Origin: CAYOBW01 sp964402115
GTDB taxonomy: Bacteria > Verrucomicrobiota > Kiritimatiellia > UBA8416 > CAYOBW01
Length of the DNA: 32,987 nt
Direction: 5' to 3'
NCBI GenBank assembly: GCA_964402115.1
Contig: CAYOBW010000047.1
Span: forward strand, 1 to 32,987
Shown: positions 1-7,983 of the stretch, one piece after another
Layout: each line of letters opens with the position of its first letter
How positions within the stretch are numbered: the stretch's first letter is position 1
Made by a program: the position numbers and the translations under genes
The notes under the pieces: model-generated
Databases searched by the model: none
What the model saw: the letters and a program-made list of their open reading frames with translations, nothing else
What the model was told of the DNA's origin: nothing

Positions 1-45
1 AGCCCGCCTGGCGGCGGGAGATCCTTCGCTGCGCTCAGGATGACA
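1..45. repeat. Dispersed repeat with hairpin potential
   Basis: Bases 20-45 read as a unit of the type ATCCTTCGCTGCGCTCAGGA, whose ends pair (ATCCT/AGGAT). It is preceded by a GC hairpin (CCCGCC/GGCGGG) at 3-18. I know this type of unit as a multi-copy intergenic repeat in many environmental bacterial genomes. Only one copy is visible here, so its repeat status rests on recall, not on this window. Confidence 0.45.
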
Positions 46-228
46 GAGGAGGGCGTCGGCGGCAATCTCCTCTCGAGCTTCGCCGGATAAGACCACGTGC
101 GCTGCGGCCGGTTTCGGCTTTTCCGGGATCGTTTTGCCCTCGAGCGCGTCCAGCGCTCGATCCAGCGAGCGGGTGCTCAACGCCCGAAGCACCGCCGGCT
201 GGTTCGCACAGATCAGCCGTCGTGTCAA
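1..228 (-). CDS. Possible partial ORF running off the left edge
   Basis: An open minus-strand frame runs from a TTG near 228 to the window edge with no stop and mostly G or C in third codon positions. The translation contains HVVLSGEAREEIAADA and ends in a stretch encoded by the dispersed repeat at 20-45. I do not recognise the product. It could be the start of a truncated gene or an accidental open frame; no good ribosome binding site supports the start. Confidence 0.22.
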   Translation of the reverse strand, partial: MTRRLICANQPAVLRALSTRSLDRALDALEGKTIPEKPKPAAAHVVLSGEAREEIAADALLCHPERSEGSPAARRA

Positions 229-257
229 CAGCCGTCAGTTCTGCGTCTGCCGTTCTT

Positions 258-406
258 CCCGCGTAAGTGAGTCGGGTATCCGCGTAAGGGTGGCGGTGGG
301 TGTACGCGTAAGTGCACAAGGCGACCGCTGGCCGCACTTAACCGATCCGCTTCGTCCCCACACTTACTCGGATACACTTACTCGCTTCGCTTACTCGTTC
401 CCCTCT
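258..406. repeat. Imperfect inverted repeat cluster of CGCGTAAGTG / CACTTACTCG units
   Basis: Short units of the form CGCGTAAG(T)G recur at about 258-320, and their inverse CACTTACTCG(C/G) recurs at about 358-395. Together they make an imperfect inverted repeat about 140 bp long, separated by a GC-rich core. The right arm lies inside the antitoxin-like remnant and supplies its degenerate C-terminus. This looks like a REP/BIME-like dispersed element, but only one locus is visible. Confidence 0.4.
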
Positions 407-448
407 TTGGCCCCGAACGCCCTTGGAGAAGTCGTACTCTGCTCGCAT
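338..448 (-). pseudogene. Remnant of a small antitoxin-like protein
   Basis: The reading frame from the ATG at 448 to the TAA at 338-340 encodes 36 aa starting MRAEYDFSKGVRG. Continuing upstream in the same frame gives SKKKVESELDE, with no start codon before it. The pattern ESELDEM-x-x-EYDFSKGVRGK is, from memory, the N-terminal half of a family of roughly 70-80-aa proteins usually annotated as hypothetical or antitoxin and found next to toxin genes. Here the second half is missing: after residue 13 the sequence is derived from the inverted-repeat cluster. I read it as a truncated copy whose tail was replaced by repeat DNA. No partner toxin gene is visible. Confidence 0.35.
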
Positions 449-476
449 CTCGTCCAGTTCTGATTCAACCTTCTTC

Positions 477-884
477 TTAGACTGCTCTCTCCCGCCGCGG
501 CCGCGCGTCGGGGTCGGGCTGCAGGCGCAAAGCCGTCACGGTCTCGGCGCCGAGGTGCTGCTGGATGTTGGCCAGCATCTGGCGCTGGCCGTAGCGCTTG
601 AGTTCGCTCAGCCACACCGGCGTATCCACGAAGCAGGTCAGCGTCCGCGCCTCGAGGCGCCCCGGCCGGCAGTGTCGCGCAACGTCGGCGCCGACGATCG
701 CCGGCCACTCCGTGCCGAGGCGCTGCAGCCAGGCGGCCGGCTCGCCTCCCAGCTTACGCAGGACGTCCGGCAGGAGGCTCGCCACGCTCCGGCCGTCCTT
801 GAACGCGGGCGACGGCGTATCCTGGTCCAGGCGCAGCCGCTCGCGCTGCACCAGCCACTGCCCCTTGGAATAGGGTTCACGCAT
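477..884 (-). CDS. DUF721 / DciA-like protein
   Basis: This 135-aa protein carries the DUF721 pattern in its central part: WPAIVGADVARHCRPGRLEA followed by LTCFVDTPVWLSELKRYGQR and a helical stretch QMLANIQQHLG. In the DUF721 family the domain includes DciA, the loader that works with the replicative helicase DnaB in bacteria lacking DnaC or DnaI. The first 45 residues and the Arg-rich tail (PDARPRRERAV) are less conserved. The ATG at 884 has a purine-rich GGAGGGAGCAGG stretch upstream. It is the last intact gene of the minus-strand run, 33 bp after the rhomboid gene. The family call is firm; the helicase-loading role is inferred from the family. Confidence 0.8.
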   Translation of the reverse strand: MREPYSKGQWLVQRERLRLDQDTPSPAFKDGRSVASLLPDVLRKLGGEPAAWLQRLGTEWPAIVGADVARHCRPGRLEARTLTCFVDTPVWLSELKRYGQRQMLANIQQHLGAETVTALRLQPDPDARPRRERAV

Positions 885-917
885 CGCCTGCTCCCTCCGC
901 GGCCAGCCCGCGGCCGC

Positions 918-1763
918 TCAGCGCCGGGGCGCCTGTTTGCGCGACGCCCGCTCCAGGGTTTCACGCTCGCGGGGCGTCAACGCGCCCATGCCTTCGGCCT
1001 GCAGCTTGTCCAGGACACGGTCCACCTCTTCCCACGTGGGAGGCGGCGCCGGTTCATCGTCACGCCGCAGCAGCCGCAGCCAGGGGCGCGCGGGAGGTGG
1101 CGTCGCCGGCGGCTCCGCCCCGAACAGAAAACGCTCGCGCGCCAGCCGCCGCCCCCACAGGTACCCCGCCAGCCCCCCCGCCAGGTGCGCGGCATGGGCC
1201 ACGCCACCTCCGGACTGCCACATGAAACCGAACGACAGCAGGCCGTAGCCGATGGCCAGCCAGCGCGCGGTCATCGTGAGCGGGATCACGAAAAACAGCA
1301 ACAGCGTAATGCGGCGGTCCGGGAAGCAGGCGGCAAACGCCCCCGCCACGCCGAAGACGGCGCCGGAGGCCCCCAGGCAGAACGCCTGCGGCGAGGCAAG
1401 GGCCAGCCAGCCCAACCCTCCCAGCAGCCCGCAGACGGCATAGAGCGACAGGTAGCGCCGCGGCCCCAGCATGGTCTCCATCTCCGAGCCGAAGAAGTGC
1501 AGCGCGAGCATGTTCATGATCAGGTGCATGGGATCGGCGTGCAGGAAGGCGTAGGTGATGAACTGCCAGACGAAGCCGTGCCGCAAACCGGCCAGGCTGA
1601 GCGCGCCGTAGAGGGTGAAGCCGCCGGCCCCGGGCACGCCGCCGAGCACGCGGTCCACGATCATCTGCACGGCAAACACCACGATGTTCGCCACGATCAA
1701 CACGCGCGTCACGGTCCACCCGGAGTGGGCCGAGGCGTAGGACCAGTAGGAGCGTTGGGCCAT
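918..1763 (-). CDS. Rhomboid family intramembrane serine protease
   Basis: This 281-aa multi-pass membrane protein has the rhomboid signature. The catalytic serine sits in GASGAVFG (Ser133) and the partner histidine in AHLAGGLAGY (His193). An upstream HLIMN motif (His80, Asn84) matches the oxyanion-hole HxxxN element. Six hydrophobic segments lie between about residues 18 and 204, followed by a soluble, Pro/Arg-rich, then acidic C-terminal tail of about 75 residues. Rhomboids cleave substrate transmembrane helices inside the membrane; the substrate here is unknown. I chose the start at MAQRSYW because a GGAG lies just upstream; a longer in-frame extension to 1883 would run into xseB. It lies between xseB and the DUF721 gene. 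Confidence 0.88.
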   Translation of the reverse strand: MAQRSYWSYASAHSGWTVTRVLIVANIVVFAVQMIVDRVLGGVPGAGGFTLYGALSLAGLRHGFVWQFITYAFLHADPMHLIMNMLALHFFGSEMETMLGPRRYLSLYAVCGLLGGLGWLALASPQAFCLGASGAVFGVAGAFAACFPDRRITLLLFFVIPLTMTARWLAIGYGLLSFGFMWQSGGGVAHAAHLAGGLAGYLWGRRLARERFLFGAEPPATPPPARPWLRLLRRDDEPAPPPTWEEVDRVLDKLQAEGMGALTPRERETLERASRKQAPRR

Positions 1764-1809
1764 GCGTGCGTCTCCGGGCCGGGCGCGGCGGCAGCGCCCG
1801 GCACACGTT

Positions 1810-2118
1810 TTAGAACAGCTCGGCGTCCTCGGCGTCCGGCACGCGCCGCGGCTCGCCTGCCGCCAGGTCCGGCACCTCGACAAAAGGTTCGGCCGCGACT
1901 TTCCCGTCCCGGTTGACGAGCAGCTCGACCTTCCGTTCCACCTCGTTGAGCGTCGTGTGGCAGAGGCGCAGCAGCTTCTGCCCCTCCTCGAACCGCCCGA
2001 TCAGCTCCTCGAGGCTCAGCTGGCCCGCCTCCATCTCCGCCACAAGGGCCTCCAGACGGTTCAGGGCCGCCTCGAACCCCGGCTGCTCCTGGCGCTCGGC
2101 TGTCTTCCTGGTTGTCAT
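1810..2118 (-). CDS. xseB: Exodeoxyribonuclease VII small subunit
   Basis: This 102-aa protein shows the XseB pattern FEAALNRLEALVAEMEAGQL followed by SLEELIGRFEEGQKLLRLC and a second helix ending NEVERKVELL. Together these form the two-helix hairpin that coats the large subunit. Exodeoxyribonuclease VII degrades single-stranded DNA from both ends into oligonucleotides, and the small subunit is needed in several copies per XseA. The tail after residue 75 is acidic and somewhat longer than in the shortest homologues. A clear AGGAG precedes the ATG at 2118. It follows xseA by 36 bp, the usual xseA-xseB pairing. Confidence 0.93.
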   Translation of the reverse strand: MTTRKTAERQEQPGFEAALNRLEALVAEMEAGQLSLEELIGRFEEGQKLLRLCHTTLNEVERKVELLVNRDGKVAAEPFVEVPDLAAGEPRRVPDAEDAELF

Positions 2119-2154
2119 ACCTTGCTCCTGCCACCAGCGGGTGGCGCTGCGAAC

Positions 2155-3486
2155 TCACACCGTCGAATCGAACGAACCATCGCCCACGCGCGTGCGCAAA
2201 CGCCACCCCGCGCGCACCTCCCCGGCGGAGCGGATGAGGCGCCCGTCCGGACCGTAGGTGACGCTGTAACCCCGCTCCAGGACGGCCAGGGGACTGAGGG
2301 CCCCCAGCTGCCGCTCCAGGCCCGTCAGCCCCTGGCGCGCGCGCTCCGTGCGCAGCCGCAGGGCGTGCCGCGTGCGCAGCGCGAGATCCTCCAGCCGCCC
2401 CCGCCCCTGCTGCAGGGAGAGGCGCAGCTCCTGCTCCAGGCGCAGCCCCAGCCCGGACAACCGCTGTTCGCCTTGCCGCAGGCCGGCGGTGAGCTCGCGC
2501 TCCATGCGCAGCGCCAGGCTGTCGAGCGCCTGCTGGTGGCGCCGCACGAGATTCGCGGGCTCGCGGAACACGTAGCTGCCGGCGACCACGCGCAGCCGGG
2601 CGCGCGCCTGCTGCGTGTGCGCGCACAGGGCGCGCCGCTGCAGCCGGTCGAGTTCCGTCAGCCGCTGTTCGAACGCGTCCTTCCGATTGACAACCAGCTC
2701 GGCGGCGGCGGAGGGCGTCGGCGCGCGCATGTCCGCCGCAAAGTCGCAGAGCGTGAAGTCGATTTCATGGCCCACGGCGGAAATGACGGGCAAACGCGAC
2801 CGCACAACGGCACGCACCACGGCTTCAGCGTTGAAGCACCAGAGATCCTCCATGCTGCCGCCGCCCCGTCCCACGATCACCACATCCAGGCCGCCACGGG
2901 CGTTGAGCAGATCCAGCGCGGCGGCAATCTCCGCGGCGGCCCCGTCGCCCTGCACGCGCACCGGCGCCACCACGATGTGCAGGTTGGGGAACCGGCGCCC
3001 GACGACCGTCAGGATGTCACGCAGCGCCGCACCGGTCGGGGACGTCACGATGCCCACGTGCCGCGGCAGCAGCGGCAGGGGACGTTTGCGAGCGGCGTCG
3101 AACAGCCCCTCCAGCTGCAGCCGGGCCTTGAGCGCCTCGAACTGCGCCTGCAGGCTGCCCTTGCCCGCGTCCTCGAGCTGGCGCACGATGAGCTGGTAAT
3201 CGCCGCTGCGCTCGTAAACCGTGAGCTGGCCGTAGACGCGAACCTTCTGCCCGTCCTGCAGCTCGCCGCGCAACCCCTGCTGGTTGCCCCGGAAAAGCAC
3301 GCCGCGCAGCTGGGCCGCCTCGTCCTTGAGCGTGAAGTAGTAGTGGCCGGACTGCGGGCGGCGCACGTTGGAGAGTTCGCCCTCCACCCAGACCCACCCC
3401 ACCCCGGCCTCGAGCACGGTCTTGATGACCCGGGTGAGTTCCGCCACCCGGTACACCTGTCGCGCGCCGTCCCGCTCACCCGCCAT
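2155..3486 (-). CDS. xseA: Exodeoxyribonuclease VII large subunit
   Basis: This 443-aa protein is the catalytic subunit of exodeoxyribonuclease VII. An N-terminal OB-fold (about residues 10-110, with WVEGELSNVRRPQSGHYYFT) binds ssDNA. The catalytic domain carries HVGIVTSPTGAALRDIL and the family motif GRGGGSMEDLW (about residue 210), followed by SAVGHEIDFTLCDFAADMRA. The C-terminal third is a long helical region rich in Arg and Gln, consistent with the extended coiled segment that carries XseB subunits. GGGAGGA lies 5 bases before the ATG at 3486. It is downstream of the YmdB-type gene and upstream of xseB, so both subunits are made from one transcript. Confidence 0.95.
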   Translation of the reverse strand: MAGERDGARQVYRVAELTRVIKTVLEAGVGWVWVEGELSNVRRPQSGHYYFTLKDEAAQLRGVLFRGNQQGLRGELQDGQKVRVYGQLTVYERSGDYQLIVRQLEDAGKGSLQAQFEALKARLQLEGLFDAARKRPLPLLPRHVGIVTSPTGAALRDILTVVGRRFPNLHIVVAPVRVQGDGAAAEIAAALDLLNARGGLDVVIVGRGGGSMEDLWCFNAEAVVRAVVRSRLPVISAVGHEIDFTLCDFAADMRAPTPSAAAELVVNRKDAFEQRLTELDRLQRRALCAHTQQARARLRVVAGSYVFREPANLVRRHQQALDSLALRMERELTAGLRQGEQRLSGLGLRLEQELRLSLQQGRGRLEDLALRTRHALRLRTERARQGLTGLERQLGALSPLAVLERGYSVTYGPDGRLIRSAGEVRAGWRLRTRVGDGSFDSTV

Positions 3487-3531
3487 TGCGATCCTCCCGA
3501 CCCGTTGCGGCCCGCCCGCCGCGCGTCGCCC

Positions 3532-4311
3532 CTACTGGCGCTCGCGCACCCGCCGGATACTCCGCGCACGGCCGGTTGCCTCGTCGATCTCGATCACCAC
3601 GCCCTCGAGCGCGATATCGTCGCGCGCCACCTTGAAGGGCGTCGGCATGCCGGTCAGGAACATGCGCGTGACCGACTCCAGGTCGCGGCCGAGCGCCGAG
3701 TCCTTGGGGCCGGTCATGCCCAGGTCCGTGATAAACGCCGTCCCGCGCGGCAGCACCGCCTCGTCGCTCGTCTGCACGTGCGTGTGCGTGCCGACCACGG
3801 CGCTGACCCGGCCGTCCAGGTAGCGGCCGAGCACGATCTTCTCGGAGGTCGCCTCGGCATGCAGCTCCACGAGCACAACCGCCCCCGCCCCGCGGGCCTG
3901 TGCCAGCAGCGCGTCCACGGTGCGGAACGGGCAGTCGTGCGTGTGCGCCATGAACACGCGGCCCACGAGCAGGATGACGGTCACGTTCCCCGCCGGCGAG
4001 GGGCAGGTCACGATGCCCTTGCCCGGGCAGCCGGGCGCCAGGTTCGCCGGACGCAGCACGCGCCCTTCGCGCGCGATGTAGGTCTCCATGTCCTTCTGGT
4101 TCCAGACGTGGTCGCCCAGGGTGATCACGTCCGCGCCGGCGGCGAAGAGTTCCTCCGCCAGCTCGCCCGTCAGGCCGCGCCCCCCGGCGGCGTTCTCGGC
4201 GTTGACCACCACGAAGTCCACCCCGCCGTTCGCCTTCAGCCGCGTGGCCACGCGCGCGAACAGGGTGCGCCCCGGCGACCCGACCACGTCTCCCACCATC
4301 AATACGTTCAT
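3532..4311 (-). CDS. YmdB-type (TIGR00282) metallophosphoesterase
   Basis: This 259-aa protein has the dinuclear-metal ligand set of the YmdB family: D8 (GDVVGSPGR), E39-N40 (VVNAENAAGGRG), H68 (LGDHVW), H151 (VELHAEATSEK) and H176/H178 (VVGTHTHVQT). YmdB of Bacillus is a 2',3'-cyclic-nucleotide phosphodiesterase that influences RNA turnover and multicellular behaviour. The gene sits 10 bp downstream of rny (RNase Y), the classical rny-ymdB pair, which supports a link to RNA metabolism. The start at MNVLMVGDVVG is chosen because family members begin exactly there; the in-frame ATG at 4365 would overlap rny. The ribosome binding site is weak, so coupling to rny is likely. Confidence 0.9.
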   Translation of the reverse strand: MNVLMVGDVVGSPGRTLFARVATRLKANGGVDFVVVNAENAAGGRGLTGELAEELFAAGADVITLGDHVWNQKDMETYIAREGRVLRPANLAPGCPGKGIVTCPSPAGNVTVILLVGRVFMAHTHDCPFRTVDALLAQARGAGAVVLVELHAEATSEKIVLGRYLDGRVSAVVGTHTHVQTSDEAVLPRGTAFITDLGMTGPKDSALGRDLESVTRMFLTGMPTPFKVARDDIALEGVVIEIDEATGRARSIRRVRERQ

Positions 4312-4321
4312 GACCGCGCTT

Positions 4322-5869
4322 TCAGCGGGCGTACTCGACGCACCGCGTTTCCCGAATGACGACAACCCGGATCTGTCCGGGGTACTGGAGGTCCTGCTCG
4401 ATCTTCTTGCTGATGTCGCGGGCCAGGATCATCGCGCGGCTGTCGTCAACCTTGTCCGGCTGCACGACCACGCGGACCTCGCGGCCGGCCTGGATGGCGA
4501 AGCTCTTCTCGACGCCCTGGTAACCGTTGGCGATCGCCTCGAGCTTCTCCAGGCGCTTGACGTAGATGTCGGTCGTCTCGGAACGCGCGCCCACCCGCGA
4601 GCTGGAGATGGCGTCCGCGGCGGAGCACAGGACGGCGTACAGGCTCTCGGACGGCACCTCCTCGTGGTGGGCGGCGACAGCGTTCACCACGACCGGCGAT
4701 TCATTGTGGCGCTTGAGCAGGTCGGCGCCGATGATAGCGTGCCCGCCCTCCACCTCGTGGTCGAGCGCCTTGCCCACGTCGTGAAACAGCCCGATCCGCT
4801 TCGCCAGGGAGACGTCCAGCCCCAGCTCGCCGGCCATGACCCCCATGAGCTGGGCGACCTCCCCGGCATGCTGCAGCACGTTCTGGGAGTAGCTCGTACG
4901 GAACTTCAGCCGCCCCAGCGTCCGCAGCAACTCGGGTTCCACCCCCTGCACGGCGGCGCTGTAGGCCGCCTCCTCCCCGGCCAGGCGGATGGTCTCGTCC
5001 ATGTTCTCGCGCACCTTGGCGACGATCTCCTCGATGCGGGCGGGATGGATGCGGCCATCGGCCACGAGCAGTTCGAGCGCCTGGCGCGCAACCTCGCGGC
5101 GGATCGGATCGAAGCCGGAAATCACGACCGCCTCCGGCGTGTCGTCGATCAGGATGTTGACCCCCGTGGCCGCCTCCAGGGCCCGGATGTTGCGGCCGTC
5201 GCGGCCGATGATGCGCCCCTTCATGTCGTCGCCGGGCAGCGACACGCTGCTGGTCATCATCTCGCTGGCGTGCGAGGCGGCGAAACGCTGCACGGCCAGG
5301 ACCACGATCTTGCGCGCGGTCCGCTCGGCCGTCTCCTTGGCCTGCTCCTGCAGCCGGCGGATGAGGCCGCTCATCTCGTGGTGCACCTCGTCCTCCATGC
5401 GGGCGAGCAGCGTGCGGCGCGCCTCCTCCTGCGTCATGCCGGCCACGCGTTGCAGCTTCTCGCGCTCCTCCGCCACGAGGCGCGCGACTTCGGCGCGCTG
5501 CGCCTCCGCCTGCCGGGACTGCTCCTCCACCTCGCCCATGCGCTTGTCGAGGGTTTCCTGCTTGCGATCCAGCATGGCCACCTTACGGTCGAGGTTGCCC
5601 TCGCGCTGGGCCAGCCGTTCCTCGAGCGCCTGCAGCTCCTTCCGACGGCCTTCGGTCGTGCGCTCGAACTCCTCGCGGGCCTTGAGGACTTCGGCGCGCG
5701 CCTGCACCTCGGCCTCCTTGCGCAAGCCGGCGCAGGTGCGCTCGGCCGCCTCCAGCTGCGCCCTGGCCTGCTGCGCGGCCCCGCGGGCGGCCGTTTTTCC
5801 CAGGTAGAACCGCAGTGCAAAACCCAACCCGGCGCCCACCAGCAGGCCCAGGACAAATGCCATTTCCAT
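4322..5869 (-). CDS. rny: Ribonuclease Y
   Basis: This 515-aa membrane-anchored endoribonuclease has one N-terminal transmembrane helix (residues 3-22, AFVLGLLVGAGLGFALRF). A long charged coiled coil follows (about 30-190), then a KH RNA-binding domain (GRIIGRDGRNIRALEAATGV), then an HD domain with LFHDVGKALDHE (around residue 360) and AAHHEEVP. The C-terminus IRVVVIRETR..EYAR is typical. RNase Y initiates mRNA decay in bacteria lacking RNase E. The ATG at 5869 has a near-perfect AAGGAGGT six bases upstream, so it is preferred over the in-frame ATG at 5896. It lies between the cyclo-ligase gene and the YmdB-type gene. Confidence 0.96.
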   Translation of the reverse strand: MEMAFVLGLLVGAGLGFALRFYLGKTAARGAAQQARAQLEAAERTCAGLRKEAEVQARAEVLKAREEFERTTEGRRKELQALEERLAQREGNLDRKVAMLDRKQETLDKRMGEVEEQSRQAEAQRAEVARLVAEEREKLQRVAGMTQEEARRTLLARMEDEVHHEMSGLIRRLQEQAKETAERTARKIVVLAVQRFAASHASEMMTSSVSLPGDDMKGRIIGRDGRNIRALEAATGVNILIDDTPEAVVISGFDPIRREVARQALELLVADGRIHPARIEEIVAKVRENMDETIRLAGEEAAYSAAVQGVEPELLRTLGRLKFRTSYSQNVLQHAGEVAQLMGVMAGELGLDVSLAKRIGLFHDVGKALDHEVEGGHAIIGADLLKRHNESPVVVNAVAAHHEEVPSESLYAVLCSAADAISSSRVGARSETTDIYVKRLEKLEAIANGYQGVEKSFAIQAGREVRVVVQPDKVDDSRAMILARDISKKIEQDLQYPGQIRVVVIRETRCVEYAR

Positions 5870-5882
5870 GTCGCGACCTCCT

Positions 5883-6485
5883 TCACATATTGTCAACGGC
5901 GCCCGACGCGCCCCGTGCCACCCCCACCTCCGTCACCACCCAGTCCATCCGTATGTCCGCGGGCCCGCCGGGCACGCGGTCGAATACCTGGAACGCGAAA
6001 GCCAACCCCACCTTCAGCGGCTCCCGCCCGGCGGCCGCCCAGCGCGCCGGCGCCAGCATCCGGTCGTAGTGCCCCGCGCCGTGCCCCACCCGCCCGCCAG
6101 CCCGGTCGAAAGCCACGCCCGGCGCGAACGCCACGCCGACCGGCTGCGCCTCCGGCAGCCATGCCGGCACCGCCGGTTGCCGGACACCGAGCGGCCCGCC
6201 GTGCAGCGGCGTCGCCGCCGTCAGCCAGGCCAGCGCGTACGCGCGGGTCTCCGCGCGCCACGCCGGCACGCACAGCCTTTGCCCGCGCGCCAGGCAACGC
6301 TCCGCGAGCGCGGCGGTATCCACCTCATCCGGCAGGGCCAGGTAGAGGGCCACCGTTTCCGCTTCCGCCACGCCGGGCAGCGCCAGCGCAGCCGCCTGGA
6401 TGGCCGCGCTGGCCGTCTCCCGCCAGGCGCGGTCCAGCGTCGCCCGCCGCTGCCGCACGCAAGCGCGCAACTCAGCCTTGGTCAT
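5883..6485 (-). CDS. 5-formyltetrahydrofolate cyclo-ligase family protein
   Basis: This 200-aa protein matches the cyclo-ligase family. An N-terminal basic helix (LRACVRQRRATLD) precedes LYLALPDEVDT, and the C-terminal signature is GGRVGHGAGHYDRML, the equivalent of G-x-R-x-G-x-G-x-G-x-YDR that binds ATP and phosphate. The enzyme converts 5-formyl-THF to 5,10-methenyl-THF with ATP. The ATG at 6485 overlaps the rarA stop as ATGA (6482-6485), so translation is coupled. The gene is often called fau or ygfA. In many bacteria it is next to the 6S RNA gene, which is relevant to the RNA candidate upstream of rarA. A longer frame up to 7196 is an open frame across rarA and is not the gene. Confidence 0.9.
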   Translation of the reverse strand: MTKAELRACVRQRRATLDRAWRETASAAIQAAALALPGVAEAETVALYLALPDEVDTAALAERCLARGQRLCVPAWRAETRAYALAWLTAATPLHGGPLGVRQPAVPAWLPEAQPVGVAFAPGVAFDRAGGRVGHGAGHYDRMLAPARWAAAGREPLKVGLAFAFQVFDRVPGGPADIRMDWVVTEVGVARGASGAVDNM

Positions 6486-7807
6486 GGCGCCGCCCCCTTG
6501 CCGGACCGTCCCCACTGCGCCAGCCGCCGGACGATAACCTCTTCGTACCCCTGCCCGTCCGGCGCGTAGTAAACCGCCGCGGTCGGCACGTACGCCTGCT
6601 CCACGATGTGATCCTTGAAATCGTGCGGGTAGCGGTACGTGTCGTCGGGATCGGGGCCGCCGTCGGCCCGGCGCACGCGCACGTTCTTCAGCCGCTCGGG
6701 CACGGGCAGCACGCGTCCCTCGGCCACATCCCGGCTGGCCTTCTCGATCGCCAGATACGAGGCGTTGCTCTTCGGCGCCGTGGCCAGGTAGGTCGTGGCC
6801 TGCGACAGGATGATGCGCGCCTCGGGCATGCCCACGAAATCCACCGCCTGCATGGCGGCGACGGCAAGCGTCAGGCCGCGCGGGTCCGCGTTCCCGATGT
6901 CTTCGGAGGCGAGGATGACCAGCCGGCGGGCCACGAAGCGCGGATCCTCGCCGGCGTAAAGCATCTTGGCGAGCCAGTACACGGCGGCATGGGGATCGGA
7001 GCCCCGCACGCTCTTGATGAAGGCGGAAATCGTGTCGTAGTGGCCATCCTCGTCGTGGTCGTAGACGACCGGCTTCTTCTGCACGGAGTCGGCCGCAACC
7101 TCCAGCGTCAGGTGCACGCGCCCCTCCCCGTCCGGCGGCGTGGTCAGGACGGCCACCTCGAGCGCGTTCAGCGCCCGCCGGGCATCGCCTTCGCACAGGC
7201 GCGCGAGGTGCTCGAGCGCCCCGGCCTCCGGCACGACCCGGTAGCCGGCCAGGCCGCGCTCGTCCTCCAGTGCGCGCCGCAGCAGGCCCACCACGTCCGC
7301 CTCGGCCAGGGGCTGCAGCTCGAAGACCAGGGAACGGGAGGTCAGCGGGCTGTTGATGAAGAACAGCGGGTTGTGGGTTGTGGCGCCGATCAGGGTGACC
7401 GTCCCCTGCTCGACATGCGGCAGGAGCACGTCCTGCTGGGACTTGTTGAAGCGGTGGATTTCGTCGATGAACAAAATGGTATCGGCGCCCTGCCGGCGCC
7501 GCTGCGCCGCCTGCTGGATCAGCTCGCGCAGGCCAGCCACGTTCGCGAGCACGCCGCTTGTGCGCACGAAGGCGCGGCTCGTGACGTTGGCGATCACTTC
7601 GGCCAGGGAGGTCTTGCCGCAGCCGGGCGGACCGTACAGGATCACGCTGTTAAGCCGGTCGGCCTCGATCGCGCGCCGCAACAGGCGCCCGGGGCCGAGG
7701 ATGTGCGCCTGCCCGGCGATCTCTTCCAGCAGACGGGGCCGCATGCGGGCCGCCAGGGGCGAGACCGCGCGCGACTCTGCCGCCGGTTCCTGCGTGAACA
7801 GTTCCAT
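6482..7807 (-). CDS. rarA: Replication-associated recombination protein A (AAA+ ATPase)
   Basis: This 441-aa protein of the RarA/MgsA/WRNIP1 family has a Walker A GPPGCGKT (59-66), Walker B ILFIDEIHRFNKSQQDVLLP and sensor 1 LIGATTHNP. The C-terminal MgsA-type region holds VRGSDPHAAVYWLAKMLYAG, ASEDIGNADP and YPHDFKDHIVEQAY. RarA is a clamp-loader-like ATPase that acts at stalled replication forks. The length is normal for the family and no motif is missing. The start at 7807 (MELFTQEPAAES) gives the expected N-terminus. Its stop overlaps the next gene by 4 bp. Upstream is a 455-bp stretch with the structured RNA candidate and its U-tract. Confidence 0.95.
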   Translation of the reverse strand: MELFTQEPAAESRAVSPLAARMRPRLLEEIAGQAHILGPGRLLRRAIEADRLNSVILYGPPGCGKTSLAEVIANVTSRAFVRTSGVLANVAGLRELIQQAAQRRRQGADTILFIDEIHRFNKSQQDVLLPHVEQGTVTLIGATTHNPLFFINSPLTSRSLVFELQPLAEADVVGLLRRALEDERGLAGYRVVPEAGALEHLARLCEGDARRALNALEVAVLTTPPDGEGRVHLTLEVAADSVQKKPVVYDHDEDGHYDTISAFIKSVRGSDPHAAVYWLAKMLYAGEDPRFVARRLVILASEDIGNADPRGLTLAVAAMQAVDFVGMPEARIILSQATTYLATAPKSNASYLAIEKASRDVAEGRVLPVPERLKNVRVRRADGGPDPDDTYRYPHDFKDHIVEQAYVPTAAVYYAPDGQGYEEVIVRRLAQWGRSGKGAAP

Positions 7808-7824
7808 AGCCTGTTCTTTCCCAG

Positions 7825-7856
7825 AAAAAAAATACCCCGCCTTGGCCGTAAAGGCA
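7825..7856 (-). terminator. Possible weak terminator before rarA
   Basis: On the minus strand a short hairpin GCCTT-TACGGCC-AAGGC is followed after six bases by eight consecutive U (plus-strand A run 7825-7832). Its left arm overlaps the closing helix of the RNA candidate, so it could define that RNA's 3' end. The stem is only 5 bp and the U-tract is not immediately adjacent. Confidence 0.35.
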
Positions 7857-7983
7857 TAACTCTCTGAACCTCGCGTACGAGGTGGGGACCTTATCCGGCG
7901 CCACTGAGTAGCCCGTGGGCTGCCATTAGACGCCGTATTCGAGCCCCCTTAACGATTCGTTAATGGGTCAGAGAATGTTGCCT
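7852..7983 (-). ncRNA. Structured RNA candidate, possibly 6S RNA
   Basis: The minus strand can fold into a closed junction. The closing helix is AGGCA + ATTCTCTGA (7983-7968) paired with TCAGAGAGT + TGCCT (7867-7852). Inside are a hairpin TTAACG-AAT-CGTTAA flanked by CCC/GGG, a central GC helix around GGCG/CGCC with an apical GCC-CACG-GGC, and a hairpin ACCTCG-TACG-CGAGGT with a UNCG-type tetraloop. The long closing helix with UCUCUGA/UCAGAGA and the location upstream of rarA and the cyclo-ligase gene fit 6S RNA, which neighbours those genes in several phyla. About 132 nt is short for 6S (usually 160-200). The structure is seen; the identity is inference. Confidence 0.42.

Noticed and set aside
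423..1916. Long plus-strand open frames over the housekeeping block (for example 423-1916, 1762-4359, 4088-7867)
   Set aside because: They are antisense shadows of GC-rich minus-strand genes, with Arg/Pro/Ala-rich nonsense translation and no ribosome binding sites.
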